Shown: piece after piece, positions 26,233 through 36,780 of the stretch
Layout of the letters: every line of letters begins with the position of its first letter
Position numbering within the stretch: position 1 is the first letter of the stretch
Origin: Elysia crispata
Taxonomy: Eukaryota > Mollusca > Gastropoda > Plakobranchidae
Assembly (NCBI GenBank): GCA_033675545.1
Contig: JAWDGP010005693.1
Coordinates: 88,996 to 152,995, forward strand
Length of the DNA stretch: 64,000 nucleotides
Direction: 5' to 3'
The notes under the pieces: generated by a model
The model's input: the letters and a program-made list of their open reading frames with translations, nothing else
Told to the model about the DNA's origin: nothing
The model's database searches: none
Position numbers and translations under genes: made by a program

Positions 26233-26725
26233 TAAAATGTTTGCATGCACCATTACAGGAAGATTGGATGGTTGTGGTCAAATGATGGACACTTGGCCCT
26301 AGGATGATGGGCTCGATTCCTGGCTCGGTAAAATGTTTGCATGCACCATTACAGGAAGATTGGATGGTTGTGGTCAAATGATGGACACTTGGCCCTAGGA
26401 TGATGGGTTCGATGCCTGGCTCGGTAAAATGTTTGCATGCACCATTACAGGAAGATTGGATGGTTGTGGTCAAATAATGGACACTTGGCCCTAGGATGAT
26501 GGGCTCGATGCCTGGCTCGGTAAAATGTTTGCATGCACCATTACAGGAAGATTGGATGGTTGTGGTCAAATGATGGACACTTGGCCCTAGGATGATGGGC
26601 TCGATGCCTGGCTCGGTAAAATGTTTGCATGCACCATTACAGGAAGATTGGATGGTTGTGGTCAAATAATGGACACTTGGCCCTAGGATGATGGGCTCGA
26701 TGCCTGGCTCGGTAAAATGTTATGT
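26233..26725. repeat. Five 96-bp tandem units with tRNA-like A/B boxes
   Basis: Units start at 26233, 26329, 26425, 26521 and 26617, with a truncated sixth at 26713. Copies are almost identical; differences are single bases (gattcc/gatgcc, aatgatgg/aataatgg, gggctc/gggttc). Each unit has a B-box-like GGCTCGATTCC or variant and an upstream A-box-like TGGTCAAATGA. The repeat may derive from a tRNA or the head of a SINE. The unit is divisible by three, so a spurious 32-residue peptide repeat is open on the minus strand. Confidence 0.75.
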
Positions 26726-26772
26726 AGGATGCGTGACACACGATTTATATGAGTTAAGTCAAGTAGTGCGCA

Positions 26773-26836
26773 CCCATTATATTTAAGCTCTGCCCTGACC
26801 ATAACCTGGGTGCTGCGATGCCATTAAATATATGGG
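26773..26836. repeat. Inverted repeat beside the 96-bp array
   Basis: cccattatatttaa (26773-26786) and ttaaatatatggg (26824-26836) are near-perfect reverse complements around a 37-bp loop. The following DNA to about 26880 is locally GC-rich. This may be the rest of the element from which the 96-bp units came. Confidence 0.45.
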
Positions 26837-27623
26837 CTGAGGTTCCGAACCGGGAGCTGCGGCGCCATCATTATTAATGGTTGACTGGCGGACCTGTTTG
26901 AAACGTCATCATCTTCTAAACACCCGATCTCATTTACTCTGTAGACTTTATATCTTTTTTAAGAATGTCAACCAATGAAAAGGTGACAGTTTCTCCCTGT
27001 TTGAACTACTGGGAGGCGATCGAGAGCCCCTGAGGTGTGAAGAACAAATTGCAATTTAGGCACGTCTGTCGGAACCATGTTACCAGATGGGTAGTTGGTG
27101 TTACTGATACATGGGGAACCTGCTTTCTTCGCATGTGTTTGTTACAAAGACCGAAGAAAATAAAAAAAAAACTAGACAGCGGTGACTTTGCCTCGTGGCC
27201 CTTCCCTTCCCCTTTACTTGCCTCCATCCCGTCCCCAATACAGAGTCCTGACAAAGACTTGGCATGACCACTGCCCCCTCCCCCCACACTTCCTCGAATC
27301 ATGTGGATTGCAGTCAGTGGTTGTGTTAGTTATAACGCAACGTGATTGGCCAAACCAATCTTGTTACAGGTCAATCAGATCACAGCCTCTTGCTACTGTA
27401 AAGCCGAGTAAGAAAGGGAGAAGTTTACTGAGGTGTAAAGAAAGACATAAATTGTAAGCGTAGTGTGTGTGCATAGGGTATCAAGCCTTTGCCTTTTTTG
27501 TTGGTGATTTTGATATCCTGTCAGTGTCAGCTGCCGCTATGTGTCCAATGTAGGAAAGTATAGGATGGCGTTCAGATTGCTGAACAAGTTTTTTTTACTT
27601 GATGTCTCAAGTGGTATGAGACA

Positions 27624-27863
27624 ATGATTATGGAAGCGCCTAAAGAGCATCGAGGGCGGACCTTGCTGCTTGGTCTGATTGTCTCCTTTGTCCTCTATTG
27701 TCTCACCCTACTCTCTGTGTTTAGTTATAATAGAACTACATCGTACCCGTATTTAGTTGTACATGTATCCTTACAGTTACATACATTTAGTTTCTTTGAA
27801 CAAAAGGACCACGCACTGTCTCTATGGAAGACTGACCTAGACTCAAAGGTTTGCTTGTTCTAA
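27624..27863 (+). CDS. Hypothetical 79-residue ORF with one hydrophobic segment (possible exon)
   Basis: It opens with ATG and has a basic N-terminus followed by a strongly hydrophobic stretch (about residues 14-33, LLLGLIVSFVLYCLTLLSVF), like a signal anchor. No family is recognised. The second half (after LVVH) loses protein-like character. It does not join SELENOT, whose first exon has its own start. It may be a chance ORF. Confidence 0.15.
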   Translation: MIMEAPKEHRGRTLLLGLIVSFVLYCLTLLSVFSYNRTTSYPYLVVHVSLQLHTFSFFEQKDHALSLWKTDLDSKVCLF

Positions 27864-28208
27864 ATGAATTATAAGCTTTTCCCGCTTTGTTCTCATCCTC
27901 ACCACCCCCTCCCTCTTACACACGCACTAATTTAATTACATACGTGTTTTACTTTCAGTACAAATCCAAGGTGACAAATCCAAGCTTTCACCAAAGGAAT
28001 TGCTAATTATTGTAAACTAAAACTATCGAATCCAATCAACCTCTCTTTGAAAATTTATTTTTTCTCCAAGCCTATGTCTATAACTGGTCCATTTATAAAC
28101 TGTTAGAATCATGAAGCATATTTAGAAAAAGTTGTCACGTTGGAAAAATACATGTAATTTGTACTTTGTTTTGGCAACAAAGGTCTATCTAGAGGCTTTG
28201 TTGTGAAC

Positions 28209-28216
28209 TATAAATA
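28209..28216 (+). promoter_or_regulatory. TATA-box-like TATAAATA upstream of SELENOT
   Basis: A TATAAATA word lies 710 bp before the SELENOT ATG, with TA, GT and GA microsatellites between. In AT-rich DNA this can occur by chance, so it is only a candidate core promoter. Confidence 0.2.
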
Positions 28217-28343
28217 CAATACGCATAGTACAAACACAGGTAATCCGCTCTGCCACTTGCCCAGTCCAGAAGCTAACTGGCTGTGGCAACCGTACAGTTT
28301 TCGGTCCTATCTGTGGGTAACTGCGTTAGCAGCATGAAGAAAG

Positions 28344-28346
<3 letters not shown>

Positions 28347-28406
<60 letters not shown>
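28347..28406. repeat. (TA)n microsatellite
   Basis: An uninterrupted run of 30 TA units upstream of SELENOT. A short GT run follows at 28497-28513. Confidence 0.97.
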
Positions 28407-28408
<2 letters not shown>

Positions 28409-28645
28409 TTTTTTTGTCATATGGTTACAAAGATATTTATCCTCACGGACATTTCACTGAAAAAGCAGGCACACTCAGGCATGCAAAGACCAACGCGTGT
28501 GTGTGTGTGTGTGGAGGGGGGGAAGGGGGGGTCGATGTGGCAAATCTTAGAAATTTCGCACCTCTCCCTTCACAAGATATTTTAAAAAATGTTGAAATAA
28601 AGCAGCAATTAGTTCATTTTCATCCCTGGAAAGTCATTTCATTGC

Positions 28646-28779
<134 letters not shown>

Positions 28780-28925
28780 CTATTCTTACCAGTATTAGAG
28801 AAAAATAAGCTTGATCTATTAAATTACTTATTTTTTTTTAAAGCTATGGCTGTGCTTCAGGTCCATTACCTGGCATTGTATCATCCAACTAGGCATGCAA
28901 CAGTTACTCAATCATAACACTCATC

Positions 28926-31900
28926 ATGGCTGACATCGGCCAAATGTCGTTTATCGCATTGAGCGTGGTGTTATTGTTTATGACATACAGAGATTTTACT
29001 TCATCTCAAGAAACACACAATGTTCAAAAAGATATAAAGGCTCCGAAACTTTCGAGCTTTGCGGGCCCAACTTTAAAATTTATGTTTTGGTAAATCTACA
29101 TCTAGATTTTAAAACTTGAACATGAATTGTGAGAAAGAAGTATACATCCATGATGTGATCCAAGTTATTAGATCTACACATGTATAACTGAAACTGAAAG
29201 ACAGTTTTAATCACTTGGGCTATGAGATAAAATATTGGACGGTTAGACGAAAAAAATAGATCTAGCTACCTAAATCTACTAAACTTGCTTTAATCTTGAT
29301 CTAGATTCTAGATCTAGATTAGTTCTCTTTTTATAAAGAGAAAAATGTTCAAGGAATCCAATGATCTGTTTTTCTGGACAAATTTTTTTACTTGAAATGT
29401 AGATCTAATCTAAATCTAGCTCTTATGGTACCAAAGACAAAACTAGCCTGCTAAAAATAAGAGTTATTTTTATTCGCGCTGAAAAGATCAATTTTTATCC
29501 GTGATCTTTGAACCTTAGACCATGTGAAAGATAAAATCTCTTTTTTCATTTCATAAGCCTACCATTTGCAAATCTGTACGATTTTATTTTTTTACTGGAG
29601 GTTCAAAGGAATAACCCATATAATTGCGACCGCCTTTGGGGCTAACAAAATCAAAATGTGTTAACTAGTGCTGGTACTGGTAGCCTAGTTCAGCCTCCAA
29701 AGATGACAAAAAAATCACAGAATGCACCAATTTTTATAAAAAAAAAAAAAAAAAAAGCACCATGTAGATGAGAGGAACAACTTTTTTTGGATATCAAAAG
29801 ACTTAATTGATCTTTGACTTGAGGTTGAATGCTTTTCAGAATTATTTTTATAAGGATTTTGAGACGTTTAAAACTTTGCTTATGGCGGATTCCACGAACA
29901 TGGATCAAGATTGTCCCAAAATTATAAAATTTTCAACTTTCAACAACACGCACATATTATACATCAAAAGAAAGGGAATTTAAAGCTGAATTCAAGTATG
30001 TAATTTTTAAGAGCTAGAGATCTTTTATTGTCGAGTTACAACAAAAATGGTGCACCTTATCTCATGTGTAATAAAACTTCAGAGCAGGTTGATTTTGTCA
30101 ATGAGGATGTATCTTCAACACTACGGCAGTATTTTTTTTTTTTTGCACCAATACATCAAAATATCATTGGAACAATACTAAAACTATTCAAGTCTAGTCA
30201 TTTAAGTCAAGAACAACAATAATTTAATATAAAAAGGTATTTCACAATATATACATATGTCGCTATTTCAGATGATCGGAACTTCCTGTGTGTCGGGATT
30301 CTGACCTTCGTATAAAATATAAAGAATTCGTCTTAAACCGATGAACTTCAGATCAGGTGCAATTAAATTACTCTTTTCGTCAAAAGCCATTCAATTATGT
30401 TGAAACGGGTTTTGTTTTTCATATTGGCGCCATAGGAGGCGTACAGCAAGTGAGTATATATGGTTTGAAGACCTCCGAAAGTCTAGATCTAGACTGCGGT
30501 TCTGAACGCTGATTCCGATGGTTAGGCGACACACATTAACAATACGTTACAAATTCACCTTTACAAACCTCACAAAGAAGATCTGTTAACGTAAAATCAA
30601 AGTAGCAACACTAAAGCTCTTGTAGAACAAAATATCCGTATCAATAGCCTTTGTGACGCGAGAAAGTGAAACATCAATGGAAGTTCCGACAGTCAGAACG
30701 AGGCGACACATAGGGTATGGTGTATTCTTTTTTTAGTCTGAAGCAGTTAAAAATTATATCGGAGGGCTAAAATCGATTTATTCCCGATAGTTATATATTT
30801 CTCAATGGAGTCTACTATTTATACGCGATAAAGACCCGATATTGATGAAAAAGTGGTTCCGAACGCCAATGCTTCAAGGCGACGCACAACACGCTGACGT
30901 CATAGGGGTTTTCCGATTTCCCTCACACAAAGAAAAAGGGACTCGATCGGTTCAAAATGATTGTAGACAAAGCGCACACTTTTAAGAATACAAAGAAACC
31001 ACCAGGCATCATGTTCGGGTTCTTTTTTTAGTCACAGCAGTCACCCGAACCTTGTGATAGTAAATATGGGACATTTTGTGTGACGCATTTTCTGACAATC
31101 GGAACACAAAAATAAAAAAATACATAGACAAGTCAAAACCGAATTATTTTGATATGGTAGTTTATTAACATTGTCAAGAATGATAATAACATAAATCAGA
31201 GTCATAAATGTATTAAAAGTCTGAAATAAAAGGCATTTAATTTGGAACGACCTTCTTCACCCCTTTTCGTGGAATCCGCCTTGTTAGAATCCCCTGACTT
31301 TTTTCCTTTGAAACACACTATTTAAGCCATGATCTAGGAATTTTGGATGTAAATCAATTCAATTTAACAATAGAATCACATTTCTTGATTGATGTTTTAA
31401 TGTTTTGCCATGCCTGCTCGTAATTATCTAAGCAGCTAACGTTGCACACTTGATCCGTAGACCTCAAGAGTCGCATAGCCTTGCCTACTTAGGAGAAAAG
31501 TGAGAGACAATTTTCAGAGGAGAAAAATAATAGATAAGGTTGCAGAAACCAAAAGCAAGAGACAAGGTTCCAGATAAGGAATTTAAGAAACAAGGTGCTG
31601 CCTGAGTATGAATTCAAGCTAATATTTAGGTCATAGATGGATTTTATTTGTGTTTAGAAGAAAACATGCTGACTTTTTTAAAGATCCATTTATTTTTTTA
31701 AATGATGAAATCATCATGATCTTATCACAGATTTATTCATTTATTAATTTCGTCTACTTCTTTCTTTTTCAGCTACTCCTGAGGCTACAGGAAGGTGTTT
31801 GAGCAATATGCCCAAGCACTCCACGAACGATTCCCCTCACTAACGATTGTTGGCGACAATTATCCGCCTCCGTTTATGAGGGCGTCAATCGCTCAGTTTA

Positions 31901-34753
31901 TAAGCATTGCAAAATTTGTTCTGATTGGTCTTGTTGTTACTGGTTATAACCCTTTTCCTTCGCTCAACATGGATACACCCAACATTTTTACTTGGGCTAT
32001 TGAGAATAAGGTGAGAAAATGATTCCTTATTAGTAATCTTTATACTTGTTCAGAGTCAACTTACTCAAGTTTTCTTTTCTTATAATCCTTGCAATAGACT
32101 TTATTATCCAGGTCTGTAACAATTATCTTTCTCTTCAAAGATCTATATGCTGTAGCAATTCAGACAGGTTACGGAAATCATTGATCCCTTACATTTATTT
32201 AATTTTCTGTTTATATTGGCAAAGTGTTTAAATTTTTTTCTCTTCCAAATAACCTTGACTGTGTCATCTGCATGATATGCAAACCCTTTATAAGTCATGT
32301 CTTGAAGGTTTTTTAATTATATCTTTTTAAAATTATTTTTATTGCTTCTTCTATCAAATACTGTTTTTTAGTCAAATTGTTGTTGTTAATCCGCCCTGTT
32401 TTGACTACATATATGCTCATTGTCTTTCTCTTACTTATAAGTTACTTGATGACCTCCTGAACAGTGAGATTTATAGGCAGGGGGTGGGGGGGAAGGCCAA
32501 ATAAAAGTTATGTTAAAAAGGAGCTTTTTTTTTTCTTGGTTTCATTTGGCTTCACAGGGGTGCTTTATGTTTAGAAGGATCATCTGTTATTGTTGTTCTT
32601 GTTTATAGCTAGAGAAATATTTAATTTAAAAAAAAAAACAAAAAAAAAAACAACTTTATCTGTCAATTTGCATACTGTTTAAGGCTGTATGTGACTTTAG
32701 TTTTATTTTGTCTTTTCTATTCTTGTCTAATTTATTGTCTTTTCATTTTTGTTCTCCCACCTCTCAGTTGTATGCAGGGCTGATGTTGTTTTTCATCTCA
32801 AATGCTATAGAGGGACAGTTGATATCAACAGGAGCATTTGAAATATTATATAATGGTAAGAAACTGTATAGATACTTGAATAGTGAAACAAAACCTTTTT
32901 TTATACACCATATCTATCCATCCTGCAGAGGCAGTAATAATAATTACCTTTTTATTGAAACCAGTGCACACTTTGTCTATGATAGTAATCAGACCGTATT
33001 GGATTCTATCTGAACTTAGGTGAAGCACCTTTTCAGAGTCGTAATCATCTGTACAGTTGCGTATATAGATCTATATACTCATGAATATCCAGGCACTGGG
33101 TAAAAAATGGTTGTAGACAGTCTAGAATCTAGACTGAGGATTAACTTAAATTTGATGAATAATACTTTGATATAAAATTTCTCACTCTCAGGTAATTAAA
33201 TTGGTACCAAACTTATTTTGTATTTTTAATTCTTTTATTAGAAGAGTTGTTTTTTTTTACTTATTTGACTCAAAAAAGTATTAAATGGCAAAAGTTTTAT
33301 CTTTTTCTGAGGCAATGTAAAGCTGGTGTAAGTTCTGTATTAACTTGACCAACACCCCCTTATAGTGCTTGAATTGCCAGGAAAATTACATGAGGGTATC
33401 AAGGAAAACTCAAACTAGATTCACATTATTTGATGGCGAACAGCAAAATTCTCTTTTGCAAATGTTACCTGAATGGAAAATTAACATAAGGCCCATATCT
33501 GAAATGGACAAATCATATTAAGCACAGTGATTCCTTTTATTTTTGCAACAGCAATCAATATTTTCATGTGATCATAATGTTTGGCTCAATCTAGACTTGT
33601 ACACTAGCATCCAGCTCTGACCAAGAGTTTTTACCAATCTTTGTAAGTCCATAACTATTCAGTGTTCTATACAATTAGTATTAGACCATGTTATGCTCAA
33701 CTAGAAGTATAAGAACTCTTGTAAGGGAAAATCATCAATATATGACAACGATGCAGGTTTTATGGATAAAACCATGTATCTGTTCTAATTTTTTTTTCAA
33801 GCACAGGTTGGCCATTCTTTAATAAAATTTCCTTAACCGTAATTTTTGTCAAATTTCTGGCTCATTGCTAAATTCTGGAAAATATCCAGATAACTGCTCC
33901 ATGTAACCTCAATAGTGGACCAACGCAAGAATAGCTTTTTATCCCAGCGAAGGATCGTGTGCAAAGATACTTCAGAGCTATTGTTACATACATGTACTGA
34001 AGAACTGATGACAAATGAGAAAGGTTTTCTAGGTTTGATATTAATTATCAACGATGAAATTTTTTTAAAAGCCCACTTTTGTTTTTTTTTTTGTTTTCTC
34101 TTCAAGAGAAACATTTTTGTTTTCACTGTCATTAAATTGCAATAATGGGAGGACTTGAATATATACCCAGAGGAAGACCTTTATATCGTCTTGTGATGTC
34201 TCTTATCTCCCAGTCTCAAGAGCGCAATTCGATTACGAACTTAAATCTTTGGAAAAGCAATCAAAAATTAAACTTGGGTATAGGTGGATTATTTGGAACC
34301 TAATTTGAGCGAGTGGTTTATCAACTTTTCAGTTAAGCATTGAGCAAGTTGCTTGGTTATCTAATATATTTATTTACTATCTGTAATATTTTAATGGTAA
34401 AAATTTCCTTCTCTCTGCCCTTTAATCTGCAATGTAAATGCTGCTAGTGATTCTACACAAATTATCCTGTCAAAGCTCAATTTTTTGCTTTCCCTGCAAT
34501 AAGTAAATATGATTAGCTTAATATTTTGGTCTTTCCTCAAAAAAGCATTTTAAATTTCTTGCAAGATTGAAGTGATAGTGATTTGAAAAGACTAATGCAA
34601 TGTTGTGAATATTATTTTTTTCCCTCATATTTTGTCTTCACTTTTCAAATCTTAGATGTGCCAATTTGGTCTAAGTTGGAAACGGGTCGCATTCCATCAC
34701 CATCTGAGATGTTTCAAATGATTGAGAACAATGTTCGCTACACCCAACAATAG
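28926..34753 (+). CDS. SELENOT: Selenoprotein T, complete, with in-frame TGA = Sec58
   Basis: Four exons: 28926-29089, 31773-32010, 32768-32855 and 34656-34753. They total 588 nt, 195 residues, equal to human SELENOT. SELENOT is an ER-membrane thioredoxin-like oxidoreductase. Exon 1 gives a hydrophobic signal sequence (about 8-20) and FAGPTLKFMF, and ends in TG. Exon 2 starts with C and reads on as TAC TCC TGA GGC, giving the redox motif C55-Y-S-U58 followed by GYRKVFEQY. A hydrophobic segment covers about 94-112 (FVLIGLVV). Exon 3 has FFISNAIEGQLISTGAFEI and exon 4 has DVPIWSKLETGRIPS; all are family blocks. Phases agree throughout. Standard translation would stop at the TGA. A SECIS element is expected in the 3' UTR, but I found no convincing one by eye. 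Confidence 0.95.
29884..31280. mobile_element. Possible non-autonomous transposon with 15-bp terminal inverted repeats
   Basis: GGCGGATTCCACGAA at 29884-29898 has its exact reverse complement at 31266-31280. Inward of these, the ends stay loosely related for about 15 more bases. The enclosed 1.4 kb, in SELENOT intron 1, has no transposase ORF and holds several copies of a GTTCCGA...GCGACACA motif in both orientations. The flanks (ttgcttat and ttgttaga) do not give a clean target-site duplication, so the boundaries are tentative. Confidence 0.45.
31780..31782 (+). other. SELENOT: TGA read as selenocysteine (SELENOT Sec58)
   Basis: The TGA sits in the expected CxxU position, and conserved SELENOT coding sequence continues in frame on both sides. 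A nonsense mutation is therefore unlikely. Confidence 0.92.
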
Positions 34754-36780
34754 AGTGTCGGGAGCTGGCCAAGACTGTACTTGTCTTTAGCTTTCTGGGT
34801 AGGTGATTGCTGCATTCTATTGATAGCTGCAATGTTTATCATTTATGGTCGTAATGTTAACATAGAATGGTGCTTATAGCCTGAAAATAAATTCAGTAGT
34901 AGTATATTTACGTTCAACCTATTTCTAACTTTAAATTATAGCTCAAAGTTTAACTCAATGGCCACATTTAACAAATCTAATAGGCACTATAATATGATTA
35001 GTCAAACGCTTAAAAAAAATGAAGAAAAACAAAACTGTCAGACTTGTAGCTACTGTTATGGATTCTTTCCTGCTCAAGCCAGTTTTATGACCTGCAAACC
35101 AAGAATAATTTGTGCTGGGCATCTTTTGATTTTGTGGAATTTTACATTTTTAACCTTTGGGGATCATAATGCTGAGAGTGATCAAGGATTGGAGTAAAAA
35201 TTCTGAAACATTTATTATTGAAACCACTGCTGTGTATCTATTATGGTTTTAGTATTGGGCTAGTAAACATCTGACAAAAAATGTATGAAAAAGCTGCTAC
35301 TCTGAGATGTGAAGATCTGTTGAAGAACATCTTGAAGCAGAATCTTTTTCTATCTTTTTCTCTTTTACTGAACGCATCACAGGTACATAAGAGAGACTTT
35401 CAAGGCCGAGCCGGCACACACCCTTGTAGGCAGAGTTTCCTCTATGATGGTCATTGCTGAAAGCGGCTCCAGCTGCCTGTGATGGCCGGATCTTATCTGA
35501 AATTCCATGAGCCTCTTGGGTGGCCGCTGATTTGGTATTGTTGGTCTCCTGTGTCAGTGGAAAGTTTGAAGACACTCACTAGTCTTTGGCCAGATGTGAT
35601 TAGGTTGTGAGCTAGTGGTGAGGAAGAATGTAGACGATATCAGAGACGTTTGTATCTAGCAAAGACATTTCGAATTGTTGCACTTTTTATAACTTTGATT
35701 GTGTGTGTGTAACTGTAAGCTTGCAGGTGAGAATTTTTACCCATTTAAGTGTGTTTGATAGCTACCAAATTTTGCAGAAAGAAACAAGTATGTGAGCTTG
35801 GACATCATGTGGTTTTGCAGGGAGTAATTAAAAAGAATTGATGATGGTGCATATTTTGAATGTTCTTATTCACAACAAAAAAAAAAAAGAAAGAAAGAAA
35901 AAAGAAGAATGGAAGTTTTCCCCAGCAAAAATTGTCACAAATCTGTTACTTTATAGTGTTATTCATGGAAAACCCGATTTGATCGATAACATCTTCTAGG
36001 GAACTCTATGAACATGTGATAGGATTCATCATTTGTTCTTACAGTTCATTTTTTTTATTTTCTTTCTCTACGCCTATGTATTGACAGATTTGATTCTAAT
36101 TTGAGTAAGTCATCAATATTCAAATGATCAGGGATGGAAATCCCTCAGATTAACTCTGATTTCAGACTTTTCTGCTGCTTCTGGTTTCCATTCCAAAGTA
36201 TGAGTGTAGATGTAGATGTAGGTCTGATAAGGATCCTAATATAGGTTAGAGATTTGATTGTAGGAAGGGTTAGTGTTAATCAAAATGAGAGTAACTCATG
36301 TGTCTTTTCTGGTGTGTCCAGTAGCAGTTCTAGTAGTAGTGAATTTATTTTTAAGCGTAGTTCAGAAAAGCTTCTTATTATATAGAGAATTATCAAAAGC
36401 CTGTCAAAAAGGAAAAGATGTTTTTAGATCTGAGAATCTATGTTCATAAACTTAAGTATTAACCTCTATGCCTTTAAAGTACAGACCTTATTGGTTCATA
36501 AGTTTTCTAAGTCATATTCAGTTGTTTTTTTTTTTGTTTTTTTTTTTTTTCAGAGCCATTTGTATCCCTGAAATGATTCTATCATTTATTTATCACCATT
36601 ACTTATGATTTGGCTTGTGTGGTGTCAACAAATATTTTTGAAAATAAACTCTGATGTTGATAGATGGAAATTGTTTTTGACAAGTATATGTGCTTGTTTG
36701 CTTAAATATTTTAGAATCATTCCACTTTTTGTCCTTGTGCAATAATGTTTGTCATATGAAAATAAAGAATAAAGAAATGA
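34754..36780 (+). other. Probable SELENOT 3' UTR
   Basis: AATAAA candidates lie at about 34885, at 36643-36648 and as a close pair at 36760-36773. The first would leave little room for a SECIS element, so one of the distal signals is more likely. 35380-35560 is clearly richer in GC than its surroundings. A weak hairpin at about 35292-35342 has TGA motifs on both arms but is too short for a standard SECIS. Confidence 0.4.
35297..35575 (-). CDS. Unrecognised ORF antisense to the SELENOT 3' flank (possible terminal exon)
   Basis: A minus-strand frame of 92 residues with ordinary, mixed amino acid composition in the most GC-rich part of this flank. An acceptor-like ccactgacacag precedes gagacc near 35550, so a terminal exon could start there and end at the TAG near 35297. 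No family is recognised and no upstream exon was found. It could equally be chance or a decayed retrocopy. Confidence 0.22.
   Translation of the reverse strand: MSSNFPLTQETNNTKSAATQEAHGISDKIRPSQAAGAAFSNDHHRGNSAYKGVCRLGLESLSYVPVMRSVKEKKIEKDSASRCSSTDLHISE

Noticed and set aside
26060..26665. 201-codon minus-strand ORF with a 32-residue repeat
   Set aside because: It is a shadow of the 96-bp tandem repeat, whose length is a multiple of three. The DNA is better explained by tRNA-like boxes, and the end of the frame runs into unrelated low-complexity sequence.
35452..35505. SECIS candidate with ATGA, AAA and TGAT in order
   Set aside because: The arms between ATGA and TGAT pair over only about 4 bp; a different fold (ggtcat with atggcc) is better and breaks the SECIS core.
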